Assembly (NCBI RefSeq): GCF_021474405.1
Contig: NZ_JAKEIO010000011.1
Span: 27,547 to 91,546, forward strand
Direction of reading: 5' to 3'
DNA from: [Streptosporangium] indianense
Lineage (GTDB): Bacteria > Actinomycetota > Actinomycetes > Streptomycetales > Streptomycetaceae
Length of the DNA stretch: 64,000 bases
Under the pieces are notes generated by a model, which did no database searches, had not been told where the DNA came from, and worked only from the letters and a program-made list of their open reading frames with translations. Position 1 is the stretch's first letter. Each line of letters begins with the position of its first letter. Position numbers and translations under genes: made by a program. Below are positions 9,964 to 21,053 of the stretch, in pieces.

Positions 9964-10551
9964 ATGACGATCCAGAAGCGCCGTGAGCGTGAACGAGCGG
10001 AACGTGAGCGGCTGATCGTGACGGCCGCGCGAGAGCTGGCGGAGGCGGAGGGCTGGGACGCGGTGACCACGCGCCGGCTCGCCGACGAGATCGAATACAG
10101 CCAGCCCGTGCTCTACAGCCACTTCAAGGGCAAGGGCGCGATCATGGCGGCGGTGGCGGTGCAGGGCTGCGAGGAGCTGGCCGGCGAGCTGCGGGCGGCG
10201 CGCACGGCGGCCGGGAGCGCCCGTGAGGCGCTGGCCGCGGTGGGCCGCGCCTACACCGCCTTCGCCCGGCGGCGGCCCGCGCTCTACGACGTGATCTTCA
10301 CGCTCGACGTGGACCTGCCCTTCGCCACCCCCGAGGCGCCCGCGGCCCTCCAGGACGCCTTCGGCGAGCTGCTGCAGGCCGTCCAGCCGATCGCGGCCGA
10401 GGGCGAGGACATGGGAGCGCTGACGGAGACGTACTGGGCCGGGCTGCACGGACTGGTGACCCTGATGCGCAGCGGCCGGCTGCCCGAGGAGGCGCACGAG
10501 CGACGGCTGGGGCTGTTCATCGGCCACTTCGTGCCGCAGGGCACGGACTGA
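9964..10551 (+). CDS. TetR-family transcriptional regulator (WHG-type C-terminal domain)
   Basis: This 195-residue repressor has an N-terminal helix-turn-helix: RLIVTAARELAEAEGWDAVTTRRLADEI followed by the recognition region YSQPVLYSHFKGKGAI (about residues 20-65). The C-terminal ligand domain contains YWAGLHGLVTLMRSGRLP, which fits the TetR_C_33/WHG subgroup. It is transcribed divergently from the DUF4267 membrane protein and very likely binds the two CTAGC-N3-GCTAG sites at 9891-9953. The inducer is unknown. Confidence 0.92.
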   Translation: MTIQKRRERERAERERLIVTAARELAEAEGWDAVTTRRLADEIEYSQPVLYSHFKGKGAIMAAVAVQGCEELAGELRAARTAAGSAREALAAVGRAYTAFARRRPALYDVIFTLDVDLPFATPEAPAALQDAFGELLQAVQPIAAEGEDMGALTETYWAGLHGLVTLMRSGRLPEEAHERRLGLFIGHFVPQGTD

Positions 10552-10598
10552 GCGCTCGCCCCGGGGAGCGCGCCCCGGAGGATCGTGACAGCGGGGGC

Positions 10599-12878
10599 CT
10601 ACTCGTCGGCCGTCGCCGCGGGCAGCGCGGCGCGCGGGCGCTGCCATCCCCGGGGGCCCCGGGCCCGCAGCCACGCCGTGGTCTCGTCCGGGGGCATCGC
10701 CGCGGCGACCAGCCAGCCCTGGACGGCGTCGCAGCCCAGGTCGCGCAGGCGCTCCCAGGTCTCGTCGTCCTCGACGCCCTCGGCGACGACGAGCAGACCG
10801 AGGGAGTGGGCGAGGTCGACGGTGCAGCGCACGATCTCCGCGTCCTCGGCGTCGACCGCGAGCCGGGCCACGAACGAACGGTCGATCTTCAGCTCGCTCA
10901 CCGGCAGCCGGCGCAGGTGCACGAGCGAGGAGTAGCCCGTGCCGAAGTCGTCGAGGGACATCTTCACGCCGTGCGCGGTCAGCTGGTTGAGGGTGTCGGC
11001 GGCGCGTTGCGGGTCCTCCAGGAGCACGTGCTCCGTGATCTCCAGTTGGAGCGCTCCCGCCGGGACGCCGTGCCGGGCCAGCCGGGCGGCGACGGAGCCG
11101 GCGAAACCGGGGGTGTGCACATCGCGCGGGGAGACGTTCACCGCGACCGGCACGAACAGGCCCTGCTCCCGCCAGCGCGCGACCTGGCCGAGCGCCGTCT
11201 CCAGTACGTACTCGGTGAGATGGGGCATCAGCCCCGAGGACTCCGCGATCGCTATGAACTCGTCCGGCGGCACCTTGCCCCGCTCGGGGTGCACCCAGCG
11301 GACCAGCGCCTCCAGGCCCGCGACCTGCCCGTCGAAACGGACCTTGGGCTGGTAGTGCAGCTGCACCTCGCGCGCGTCGAGGGCGCGGCGCAGATCGCCC
11401 AGCAGACCGAGCCGGTCGGGGGTGTTGGAGTCGCGCTTGGACTCGTAGACCTCGACGCCGGTGCGGTCCCGCTTGGCCTGGTACATCGCCACGTCCGCGC
11501 GCCGCAGCAGCCCTTCGGCGTCCAGGGCGTGGTCGGGAAAGACGGCGACCCCGGCGCTGGCCTCCAGCACGAGGGTGAGGCCGTCGAGGTCGAGGGGTGA
11601 GCTGAGAGCGGCCACGAGGTCGCGGGCGACCCGGGTCGCGGAGGTCGTGGAGTCGGCGACCGGGAGTAAGACGGCGAACTCGTCCCCGCCGAGCCGGGCG
11701 GCCTCCGCCCCGCGCGGCAGCGCCACCCGCAGCCGGTCGGCGATCTGCAGCAGCAGCCGGTCACCGGCGAGATGACCCAGCGTGTCGTTGACCGAACGGA
11801 ACCGGTCGAGGTCGATCAGCATCAGGGCGGCGCGGGCGTCGATCCGCTCCGCGTCGTCCAGCGCGGTCCAGATGCGCTCCAGCAGCCACTGACGGTTGGG
11901 CAGCCCGGTCAACGGGTCGCGCAGCTGCTCCTCCGCCCGGGCTCGGGCGATCCACAGGGTGGAGTCCAGGGCGATCAGCGGGATGGAGAACAGCGGCAGC
12001 AGGATCGGCTTGGCCACGGCGACCACGCAGACCAGCGGCGCGATGCCCAGCAGCGCGACGGCCACCAGACCCTGTCTGACCAGGGCGGTGCGGGCGACGG
12101 TGGGCAGCCCGGGGCGCGGGGCGTGCAGGTACCAGAGCAGGACGCGGGTGACCATCAGGTAGGCGACGGCGACCAGGGCGACCTGGGGCGCCGTGGCGAG
12201 TGTCCAGGCGGCGGGCTCCGCCGGGGACTCGACGGACGGCACGCTGCCGAACACGCCCAGCACGAGCGCGCCCGCGCCGATGCCGAGGAGGTCGACCGCA
12301 CCGTGCAGCACGCCCTGGCGCCAGCGGTTGCGGCGGGCTATGCCGACCAGGACCACGACCGTGAGGCTGACCATGCCGGCCGGAACCCAGCCGTAGAGCA
12401 GCAGCACGGCGAGAGTGAGGGCGGCGCCCGAGCCGGTGCCGCCCCACCAGCGGGAGCGGCCGAGCATGACGAGGTGGCCGACGATGATGCCGGTGAGCAC
12501 CGCCAGCGACCAGCCGGTCGTGCCGGCCGGGAAGAGCGCATGCCCGCCGGTGAAGGCCCGGTAGAACCCGGCGCCCAGGACGAGCCCGGCCGCCGCGACG
12601 ACCGCAGCGGGCAGCGCGGGCCAGGACTGGTGCCGATCGCCGTCCGTGTCCGCATCCGCGCCGGCCGGTCGGGGAGTGTGGTCGATGACCGGCTGTGCCC
12701 CGGGGCCCTCCGCGCGCCCTCCGGCGCCGCGCCCGTCCGGGGTGTACTGTCCGACGGCGCGCGCCTCCGCACCCGGACGCCCCGCCGGCCGTACGGCCTC
12801 ACGGACCGCACGCCAGGCGGCCGCCATGCGGCGCAGGTGCAGCCGTGAGCCCGGCACGGCGCTCTCGGTCGGTTCCAT
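10599..12878 (-). CDS. rmdB: Membrane-bound GGDEF-EAL cyclic-di-GMP enzyme, RmdB-like
   Basis: This 759-residue protein has an Arg/Ala-rich cytoplasmic N-terminus (about 1-85) and a multi-pass membrane region (about 85-320). A GGDEF domain follows (about 325-490, intact RLGGDEFAVLL near residue 395), then an EAL domain (about 505-750, EALVRW near 522 and DDFGTGYSSL). Both active motifs are intact, so either cyclase or phosphodiesterase activity is possible. The Streptomyces homologue next to ligA that I know as RmdB acts as a phosphodiesterase in development. The symbol is given on architecture and position. The ATG at 12878 follows a purine-rich GAGGGACGGGA. Confidence 0.85.
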   Translation of the reverse strand: MEPTESAVPGSRLHLRRMAAAWRAVREAVRPAGRPGAEARAVGQYTPDGRGAGGRAEGPGAQPVIDHTPRPAGADADTDGDRHQSWPALPAAVVAAAGLVLGAGFYRAFTGGHALFPAGTTGWSLAVLTGIIVGHLVMLGRSRWWGGTGSGAALTLAVLLLYGWVPAGMVSLTVVVLVGIARRNRWRQGVLHGAVDLLGIGAGALVLGVFGSVPSVESPAEPAAWTLATAPQVALVAVAYLMVTRVLLWYLHAPRPGLPTVARTALVRQGLVAVALLGIAPLVCVVAVAKPILLPLFSIPLIALDSTLWIARARAEEQLRDPLTGLPNRQWLLERIWTALDDAERIDARAALMLIDLDRFRSVNDTLGHLAGDRLLLQIADRLRVALPRGAEAARLGGDEFAVLLPVADSTTSATRVARDLVAALSSPLDLDGLTLVLEASAGVAVFPDHALDAEGLLRRADVAMYQAKRDRTGVEVYESKRDSNTPDRLGLLGDLRRALDAREVQLHYQPKVRFDGQVAGLEALVRWVHPERGKVPPDEFIAIAESSGLMPHLTEYVLETALGQVARWREQGLFVPVAVNVSPRDVHTPGFAGSVAARLARHGVPAGALQLEITEHVLLEDPQRAADTLNQLTAHGVKMSLDDFGTGYSSLVHLRRLPVSELKIDRSFVARLAVDAEDAEIVRCTVDLAHSLGLLVVAEGVEDDETWERLRDLGCDAVQGWLVAAAMPPDETTAWLRARGPRGWQRPRAALPAATADE

Positions 12879-13089
12879 TCCCGTCCCTCTCACAGCCGGC
12901 GGTGCCCACGCCCCGCGGCCCGGTGCCCGACAACCCTTAGGCGGCCCGCGCCCGAAAACCCTTCCCCGCGCTCCGTGCGAGCACGAAGATGCCCCGACCG
13001 CAGCTGGGCACGGCAGGCGCACATCTCAACAGTAGGCCGCGGAAGGCTTCCACGGGCAGCGGTCGCCGACGGTTGCCCGAATGCGCCCC

Positions 13090-13129
13090 GGCCACCCGTA
13101 TGCATCTGATATGCGCCGAACGGGTGGCC
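13090..13129 (-). terminator. Terminator hairpin after ligA
   Basis: GGCCACCCG (13090-13098) pairs with CGGGTGGCC (13121-13129). A nested GCAT/ATGC stem sits inside the loop. It begins 9 bases after the ligA stop, and on that strand it is the first structure met by polymerase. The remaining DNA up to the rmdB start (12879-13089) shows no gene and presumably carries the rmdB promoter. Confidence 0.75.
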
Positions 13130-13137
13130 TTCAACCG

Positions 13138-15348
<2,211 letters not shown>

Positions 15349-16356
15349 TTACTCTGGGTTGTCCGCGAGGGATCTCGCCGCCCGGGCGCACTGCGCGAGA
15401 GCCCTGCGCGCGTACCCCGGGGAGACCCCCGCGAGTCCGCACGCCGGGGTGACCGTGACCGCCTCCGCGAGAAGCCCCGGAGACAGCCCCAGCCTGCGCC
15501 ACAGCGTCCTGACACCCATGACGCTACCGGCAGGGTCTGACAATGGGCCCTCCGCGGACGGCACGACGCCGGTGAAGAGCCGGGTGCCGGCCTCCACGGC
15601 CTCCCCGATCGCCTCGTCGTCACGCTCGGTGAGCAGGGAGAAGTCGAACGAGACGGCGGCCGCCCCGGCCCGGCGCAGCAGGGCGAACGGCACGTCGGGA
15701 GCGCAGGAGTGGACCACGACCGGGCCCGCCTCGTGCACGCCGACGAGGTCGCGCAGCGTCTGCTCGACGATCTGCCGGTCGACGGCCCGGTGGGTGCGGT
15801 AGCCGCTGGCGGTCTTGACCTGGCCGCGCAGGACGGCGGTCAGGGACGGCTCGTCGAGCTGGAGGACGACCTGCGCGCCGGGGATCCGCCGCCGCACCTC
15901 GGCGAGGTGCAGTCGCAGCCCCTCGGCGAGGGAGGCAGCGAGGTCGCGGCAGGCTCCGGGATCGGAGAGGGCGGCCTCACCGTTGCGCAGCTCCAGGTGG
16001 GCCGCGAGGGTCCAGGGACCGACGGCCTGGACCTTCAGCGGGCCCTCGTACTCCTGGGTGAACTCCTCCAGCGCGTCGAGGTCCTCGCCGAGCCAGGAGC
16101 GCGCCCGTTTGGTGTCCCGGCCCGGCCGGTCCCCGAGCCGCCAGCCGCTGGGCTCCACGCGCGCGTACAGCTCGACCAGCAGGCCGGCGGTCCGGCCGAT
16201 CATGTCCGCGCCGGGCCCCCGGGCGGGCAGTTCGGGCATGAAGGGGAAGTCCTCGAAGGTGCCGGTGACGGTCTTGGCGGCCTCTCGGGCGTCACCGCCC
16301 GGCATGGACCCCACGCCGGTGGCCGCGCCGAACCTGAACTGGCTGTTTTCGCTCAC
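15349..16356 (-). CDS. Cobalamin-independent methionine synthase-like protein (single MetE-type domain)
   Basis: This 335-residue GTG-start protein has the barrel of the MetE C-terminal domain: ATGVGSMPGGDAREAAKTV, LKVQAVGPWTLAAHLEL, QVVLQLDEPSLTAVLRG, VVVHSCAPDVP and VTPACGLAGVSPGYA. The motif HSCAP and the later Cys in TPACGL match MetE zinc-ligand positions. True MetE is about 750 residues with two barrels, so this is a one-domain paralogue, and it may use a methyl donor other than polyglutamyl-folate. It lies 15 bases upstream of ligA on the same strand, an arrangement I recall from other Streptomyces. Confidence 0.85.
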   Translation of the reverse strand: MSENSQFRFGAATGVGSMPGGDAREAAKTVTGTFEDFPFMPELPARGPGADMIGRTAGLLVELYARVEPSGWRLGDRPGRDTKRARSWLGEDLDALEEFTQEYEGPLKVQAVGPWTLAAHLELRNGEAALSDPGACRDLAASLAEGLRLHLAEVRRRIPGAQVVLQLDEPSLTAVLRGQVKTASGYRTHRAVDRQIVEQTLRDLVGVHEAGPVVVHSCAPDVPFALLRRAGAAAVSFDFSLLTERDDEAIGEAVEAGTRLFTGVVPSAEGPLSDPAGSVMGVRTLWRRLGLSPGLLAEAVTVTPACGLAGVSPGYARRALAQCARAARSLADNPE

Positions 16357-16387
16357 CGGAGAAGCCTACGCAGGGGGCTTGCCGGGG

Positions 16388-17077
16388 TCAGCTCCCCGGG
16401 CGCACCGTCAGGTCGTTGACCTCCGCGTCGCGCGGCAGGTCCAGGGCCATGACGACCGTCGTGGCGACCGACTCCGGGTCGATCCACCGCGTGGCGTCGT
16501 AGTCCTTGCCCTCCTGCTGGTGGACCTTGGCCTGCATGGGGCTGGCCGTGCGGCCCGGGTAGACCGAGGTGACGCGGACGCCGTTGCCGTGCTCCTCGTG
16601 ACGCAGGGAGTCGGCGAGAGCCTTCAGGCCGTGCTTGGAGGCGGCGTAGGCGGACCAGTCGGCGTGGGCGTTGAGGCCGGCGCCGGAGTTGACGAAGAGC
16701 ACGTGTCCGCGGGCGGCGCGCAGTTGCGGCAGGAAGTGGCGGGTCAGCTCGGCGGGGGCGATCAGGTTGACGTTGAGCTGGTGGCGCCAGGTCTTCGGGG
16801 TGAGTTCGCCGACCGGGCCGAGGTCGACGACGCCGGCGATGTGCAGCAGCGAGTCCACGCGGTCGGGCAGCGACTGGTGGGAGAAGGCCCAGGACAGCCT
16901 GTCGGGGTCCGCGAGGTCGCCGACGAGGGTCCGCGACCCGGGGAACTCGGCCGCCAGTTCCCTGGCGCGGCCGGCGTCGCGCGCGTGCAGCACGAGTTCG
17001 TCCCCGCGCGCGTGGAGGCGGCGGGCCACGGCCGCGCCGATGCCGGAGCCGGCTCCGGTGATCACATGAGTAGCCAT
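16388..17077 (-). CDS. SDR-family oxidoreductase
   Basis: This 229-residue short-chain dehydrogenase has the cofactor motif VITGAGSGIGAAVARRL at the N-terminus, a DLADPDR acidic turn, a diverged IAGVVD in place of NNAG, the catalytic Ser in LFVNSGAGLNA and the YAASK tetrad Tyr/Lys. The downstream PGRTASPMQ loop is typical. The basic residues HARD near the second strand suggest NADP. The substrate is unknown. The ATG at 17077 was chosen because it places the glycine motif at residue 7; the longer frame adds an Arg-rich shadow. Confidence 0.93.
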   Translation of the reverse strand: MATHVITGAGSGIGAAVARRLHARGDELVLHARDAGRARELAAEFPGSRTLVGDLADPDRLSWAFSHQSLPDRVDSLLHIAGVVDLGPVGELTPKTWRHQLNVNLIAPAELTRHFLPQLRAARGHVLFVNSGAGLNAHADWSAYAASKHGLKALADSLRHEEHGNGVRVTSVYPGRTASPMQAKVHQQEGKDYDATRWIDPESVATTVVMALDLPRDAEVNDLTVRPGS

Positions 17078-17217
17078 GCCCGCCATGCTCGCATCAGGGC
17101 CGGGCCACGCGAGCCCCGGCACTCCCGCCCGCCCGGGGCGACGCGCACCCGCCACGGCCGGCCCCTCGGGCCTGTGCGACGCCCTGGCTCTCCTCTCCCG
17201 CAAGCACCGGCACGGGC

Positions 17218-17757
17218 CTACTCGATGCCCTGGCTCTCCTCCAGGTACGCCAGTGCCCCCACCGGCTCCTCGGCGAAGAAGACCAGGTCGGTGAGCGGCC
17301 GGGGCAGGAATCCCTCGCTGTCCATGCGGCGGAACTGCTCCTTCAGGCCGTCGTAGAAGCCCGCGGTGTTGAGCAGCACCACCGGCTTGTCGGTGTGCCC
17401 GTGCTTCTTCAGCTCCAGGATCTCGGTCGCCTCGTCGAGCGTGCCGGTGCCGCCGACCATGACGACCACGGCGTCGGCCTTCTCCAGGAGCAGCTTCTTG
17501 CGCTCGGCGAGGTCCTTGGCGACGATCATCTCGTCGACGCCCGGGCGGGCCTTGGCCGCGAGGAACTGCACGGAGACGCCGGCCAGCCGGCCGCCCGCCT
17601 CCTGCACCCCGTCGGCGACCACCTTCATGAGGCCGACGTCGGAGCCGCCCCAGACGAGCGTGTGGCCGCCCTTGCCCAGCAGTTCGGCGAACTCCCGCGC
17701 GGGGCGGGTGTAGCGCTCGTCGAGGTCGGCGGCGGACAGGAAGACGCAGATGTTCAT
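17218..17757 (-). CDS. LOG-family (TIGR00730-like) Rossmann protein
   Basis: This 179-residue protein has the LOG layout: MNICVFLSAADLDERYT, LVWGGSDVGLMKVVADG, and VVVMVGGTGTLDEATEIL near residue 100. The last is the family's PGGxGTxxE loop with Val in place of the usual Pro. Some LOG proteins release cytokinins from nucleotide precursors, and others have no known substrate. The Val change and the missing PGG make a strict function call unsafe. Its ATG overlaps the stop of the upstream methyltransferase by 4 bases (ATGA), so the two are translationally coupled. Confidence 0.88.
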   Translation of the reverse strand: MNICVFLSAADLDERYTRPAREFAELLGKGGHTLVWGGSDVGLMKVVADGVQEAGGRLAGVSVQFLAAKARPGVDEMIVAKDLAERKKLLLEKADAVVVMVGGTGTLDEATEILELKKHGHTDKPVVLLNTAGFYDGLKEQFRRMDSEGFLPRPLTDLVFFAEEPVGALAYLEESQGIE

Positions 17758-18557
17758 GAGCCCACCGTACGGGCCCGGTCCACCGTCGCAGTGACCCGCA
17801 TCTTCGACTGCCGGTGCGGCAGGCGCTCCCAGTCGTCCATGAAGCGGGCGTCCAGGCCGTGCCGCGCGGCGAGGTCGGTGAGGGTCCGCGTCCGGTAGTA
17901 GAAGTCCTCGTGCAGGACCTGGTGCTCCTCCCCCTCGGTCCGGTCGAAGGTGAAGTCGAAGAAGCCGCCCGGCGCGAGGATCCGGCCGACGTGGGCGAAG
18001 CACTCCTCGATGACGTGCAGCGGCGAGTGCGAGAAGACGCTGTGCGCGTGCACGACGTCGAAGTGCGCGTCCGGCAGGAAGGCGAAGGTGAGGTCGTCGG
18101 CGAGCGCCAGGTAGGGCAGTTTGGGCTGGAGCTTCTCGGCCACGAGGGTGTCCTGCGCGGCGAGCAGGATGTGCGGCGAGATGTCGATGCCGTAGTAGTG
18201 CCCGGTGTCGAGGTGGTCGATGAACAGCCGTCCGGCGCGCAGGTTGCCGCAGCCGATCTCCAGCATGCGGTGGTGCGGCAGCAGACCGTGGCACACCAGG
18301 TAGTCGAACTGCATGCGGCCGATGCGTTCCCACTGTTCGCGCGAGGGGTTGTGGCCGACCGCCGCCTCGGTGCTGCGGGCCGCGTCCGAGGCCATCACGG
18401 CCCGGTAGTAGGCGATGTGGTCGGGGTGGCGCAGCCGCAGCCAGGCGTCCCGCAGCGTGCGCCGGGCGTGCGCGGGCACCCGGTCCGGGTGCCGCAGGGC
18501 GTACCGGACCTGGTGGAGCAGGCGGGAGCGGTCTCCGGCCGGTTCCGTGGCGCGCAT
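17754..18557 (-). CDS. SAM-dependent methyltransferase coupled to the LOG-family gene
   Basis: This 267-residue protein has a basic helical N-terminus (about 1-85) and a class I methyltransferase core. Motif I is MLEIGCGNLRAGRLFIDHL, strand 2 ends YYGIDISPHIL, motif II is FDVVHAHSVFSHSPLHVIEE and motif III is VGRILAPGGFFDFTF. The substrate is not evident. It begins a two-gene unit with the LOG gene and is divergent from the DUF427 gene at 18639. The 81 bases between them should hold both promoters. Confidence 0.88.
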   Translation of the reverse strand: MRATEPAGDRSRLLHQVRYALRHPDRVPAHARRTLRDAWLRLRHPDHIAYYRAVMASDAARSTEAAVGHNPSREQWERIGRMQFDYLVCHGLLPHHRMLEIGCGNLRAGRLFIDHLDTGHYYGIDISPHILLAAQDTLVAEKLQPKLPYLALADDLTFAFLPDAHFDVVHAHSVFSHSPLHVIEECFAHVGRILAPGGFFDFTFDRTEGEEHQVLHEDFYYRTRTLTDLAARHGLDARFMDDWERLPHRQSKMRVTATVDRARTVGS

Positions 18558-18638
18558 GGGAGCCTCCTGGCGCGAGGGAAGAACTCCGCTTCAGCCTGCG
18601 CTGTAGCGGAGGAGTCGGCTACCCGAGGAGGGGCGATC

Positions 18639-18962
18639 GTGACGACAGGGCATCGCATCACCATCGAGCGGAGCGGCAGGCGCGTGCGCGTGGTGCACGG
18701 CGGTCAGGTGCTGGCGGACAGCGACCGGTCGCTGGTCCTGCGTGAGACGGGCTGTCCCGAGCGCTACTACATCCCGCCCGAGGACGTGCGCACGGACCTG
18801 CTGACGCCGTCCGGCACACAGACGTACTGCCCGTTCAAGGGCACCGCCTCCTACTGGTCGCGGCCGGACGCGGCGGACCTCGTCTGGGCGTATCCGGATC
18901 CCAAGCCGGACGTCGCCGAGATCAGGGACCACCTGTGCTTCTACGAGGTGGAAGTGTTCTGA
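18639..18962 (+). CDS. DUF427 family protein
   Basis: This 107-residue protein has the DUF427 signature: HITIERS-type start, VLADSDRSLVLRETGCPERYYIPPEDV, the conserved CPFKGTASYW, and an ending VWAYPDPKPDVAEIRDHLCFYEVEVF. The family has a small beta fold, with no established reaction known to me. The GTG at 18639 is preceded by GAGGAGGGG at good spacing, which decides the start over the much longer antisense-like frame. It stands alone, divergent from the methyltransferase. Confidence 0.92.
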   Translation: MTTGHRITIERSGRRVRVVHGGQVLADSDRSLVLRETGCPERYYIPPEDVRTDLLTPSGTQTYCPFKGTASYWSRPDAADLVWAYPDPKPDVAEIRDHLCFYEVEVF

Positions 18963-19017
18963 TCGGCGGACGCGCCGCCCGCCTCATCGATGAACACCGC
19001 GCCGTGCGGCAGTCTGC

Positions 19018-19806
19018 ATGAGCATGGACAAGAAGACCCTTTCGCGTGACGGCACCCGCATCGCCTACGAGAGCACCGGACGCGGCCCCGCGGTCGTCCT
19101 GGTGAGCGGCGCGATGTCGACGGGCGGCACGCTGGCGCCGCTGGCCGTGTCGCTCTCGGAGCGTTTCCAGGCCGTGGTGTACGACCGCCGGGGCCGCGGC
19201 GCCAGCGGTGACACCGCGCCGTACGCCGTGGAGCGTGAGGTCGAGGACCTGGCCGCGGTGATCGAGGCGGTGGGCGGCGAGGCGCTCCTGTACGGCACCT
19301 CCTCCGGCGGGGCCCTGGCGCTCGAGGCGGCGGCGAGCGGGCTGCCGGTGCGGCGGGTGGCCGTCTACGAGACGCCGTTCGCGATGTCGGAGGAGGGCGC
19401 CAAGGAGCGTGCGCAGTACACCGGGCGGCTGGCGGAGGCGCTCGGTGAGGGGCGGCGCGGGGACGCCGTCGAGCTGTTCCTGCGGCTGACGGGCCTGGCC
19501 GAGGGAGTGATCCAGGGCGCCCGCCAGTCCCCCATGTGGGCGGGCATGGAGGCGATGGCCCCGAGCCTCGCCTACGACGACGCCGTCATGCGCGACGGCC
19601 GCGTCCCCCGCTCCCGGCTGGGCTCGGTCGGCGTTCCCGTCCTGGCGGTGGCGGGCGACGCGAGCCCCGAGTGGCTGCGCGAGGCGGCCCGGGCGATCGC
19701 GGAATCGGTCCCCCAGGGCGCGTACCGCACACTCCAGGGGCAGACGCACATGGTCGAGCCGAATGTGCTGGCGCCCGTGCTCATGGAGTTCTTCGGGCGG
19801 GGGTGA
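19018..19806 (+). CDS. Alpha/beta-fold hydrolase
   Basis: This 262-residue hydrolase shows the oxyanion strand VVLVSGAMSTGG, YDRRGRGASGDTAPY, the nucleophile elbow LYGTSSGGALALEAA (Ser near residue 97), an acid candidate in LAVAGDASPEW, and the catalytic His in LQGQTHMVEPN. The cap region between about 120 and 190 is helical. It resembles many actinobacterial hydrolases of unknown substrate. A second ATG lies at 19024, so the start is uncertain by two codons. It converges on mnmA. Confidence 0.9.
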   Translation: MSMDKKTLSRDGTRIAYESTGRGPAVVLVSGAMSTGGTLAPLAVSLSERFQAVVYDRRGRGASGDTAPYAVEREVEDLAAVIEAVGGEALLYGTSSGGALALEAAASGLPVRRVAVYETPFAMSEEGAKERAQYTGRLAEALGEGRRGDAVELFLRLTGLAEGVIQGARQSPMWAGMEAMAPSLAYDDAVMRDGRVPRSRLGSVGVPVLAVAGDASPEWLREAARAIAESVPQGAYRTLQGQTHMVEPNVLAPVLMEFFGRG

Positions 19807-19816
19807 GTCGCGGGGC

Positions 19817-19843
19817 GCGGGACCACGCGCGCGTGGAGCCCGC
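19817..19843. terminator. Bidirectional terminator between hydrolase and mnmA
   Basis: GCGGG-a-CCACGC is followed by GCGTGG, a small internal mismatch, and CCCGC. The stem lies between the convergent stops at 19806 and 19864 and could end both transcripts. Confidence 0.6.
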
Positions 19844-19863
19844 CCCCCGGATCCCCAGCAGGA

Positions 19864-20994
19864 TCAGGCCACGCCCGCCGTCACCCGGACCGTCGACGCG
19901 ATCGTCGCCGAGCCCACCACGCGCGTGCCGTCGTACAGGACGATCGCCTGGCCGGGGGCGACGCCGCGGACGGGCTCGGTGAAGGTGACCTCCAGGGAGC
20001 CGTCGACGACCTCGGCGCTCACCTCGGTCTCCCCGCCGTGGGCGCGCAGCTGGGCCGTGTAGGTGCCGGGGCCGACGGGGGCCGCGCCGCACCAGCGGGG
20101 CTTGACGGCTGTGAGGGCGCTGACGTCCAGGGCGGCCGCCGGGCCGACGGTCACCGTGTTGTCCACGGGCGAGATGTCGAGGACGTAGCGCGGCTTGCCG
20201 TCGGGGGCGGGGGTGCCGATGCGCAGTCCCTTGCGCTGGCCGATCGTGAAACCGTACGCCCCCTCGTGCGTGCCGATCTTGGTGCCGGACTCGTCGACGA
20301 TGTCGCCCTCGGAGCGGCCGAGCCGGTTCGCGAGGAAGCCCTGGGTGTCGCCGTCGGCGATGAAGCAGATGTCGTGCGAGTCGGGCTTCTTGGCCACGGC
20401 CAGGCCCCTGCGCTCGGCCTCCGCGCGGATCTCGTCCTTGGTGGTGACGGTGTCGCCGAGCGGGAACATCGCGTGGGCGAGCTGCCGGTCGTCGAGCACG
20501 CCGAGGACGTACGACTGGTCCTTGGCCATGTCGGAGGCGCGGTGCAGCTCGCGGGTGCCGTCCTCGCGGACGATCACCTGGGCGTAGTGGCCCGTGCAGA
20601 CGGCGTCGAAGCCGAGCGCGAGCGCCTTGTCGAGGAGCGCGGCGAACTTGATCTTCTCGTTGCAGCGCAGGCAGGGGTTGGGGGTGCGGCCGGCCTCGTA
20701 CTCGGCGACGAAGTCCTCGACGACGTCCTCGCGGAAGCGGTCCGCGAGGTCCCACACGTAGAACGGGATGCCGATGACATCCGCGGCGCGGCGGGCGTCA
20801 CGCGAGTCCTCGATGGTGCAGCAGCCCCGCGCGCCGGTCCGGAAGGATTGGGGGTTGGCGGAGAGCGCGAGGTGGACGCCGGTCACGTCGTGGCCCGCTT
20901 CGGCCGCGCGGGCGGCGGCGACGGCGGAGTCGACTCCGCCGGACATGGCGGCCAGGACGCGGAGGGGGCGGGGGCGCTGCGGGGTCTCAGTCAT
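19864..20994 (-). CDS. mnmA: tRNA 2-thiouridylase
   Basis: MnmA thiolates the wobble uridine of Lys, Glu and Gln tRNAs. The 376-residue protein has the PP-loop [13 protein letters not shown] (about residue 17), the first catalytic Cys in [13 protein letters not shown], and the second in [18 protein letters not shown]-terminal beta-barrel domain starts near 285 ([17 protein letters not shown]). The ATG at 20994 gives the family N-terminus [13 protein letters not shown] cysteine desulfurase, the usual sulfur donor, is encoded about 750 bases upstream on the same strand, with a plus-strand amidase between them. Confidence 0.97.
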   Translation of the reverse strand: MTETPQRPRPLRVLAAMSGGVDSAVAAARAAEAGHDVTGVHLALSANPQSFRTGARGCCTIEDSRDARRAADVIGIPFYVWDLADRFREDVVEDFVAEYEAGRTPNPCLRCNEKIKFAALLDKALALGFDAVCTGHYAQVIVREDGTRELHRASDMAKDQSYVLGVLDDRQLAHAMFPLGDTVTTKDEIRAEAERRGLAVAKKPDSHDICFIADGDTQGFLANRLGRSEGDIVDESGTKIGTHEGAYGFTIGQRKGLRIGTPAPDGKPRYVLDISPVDNTVTVGPAAALDVSALTAVKPRWCGAAPVGPGTYTAQLRAHGGETEVSAEVVDGSLEVTFTEPVRGVAPGQAIVLYDGTRVVGSATIASTVRVTAGVA

Positions 20995-21053
20995 AACCCT
21001 TCCAGGGTACGGGGCGCGGGAACCGGGGCCGCCGGGTATCCGTTGTCGATCAC

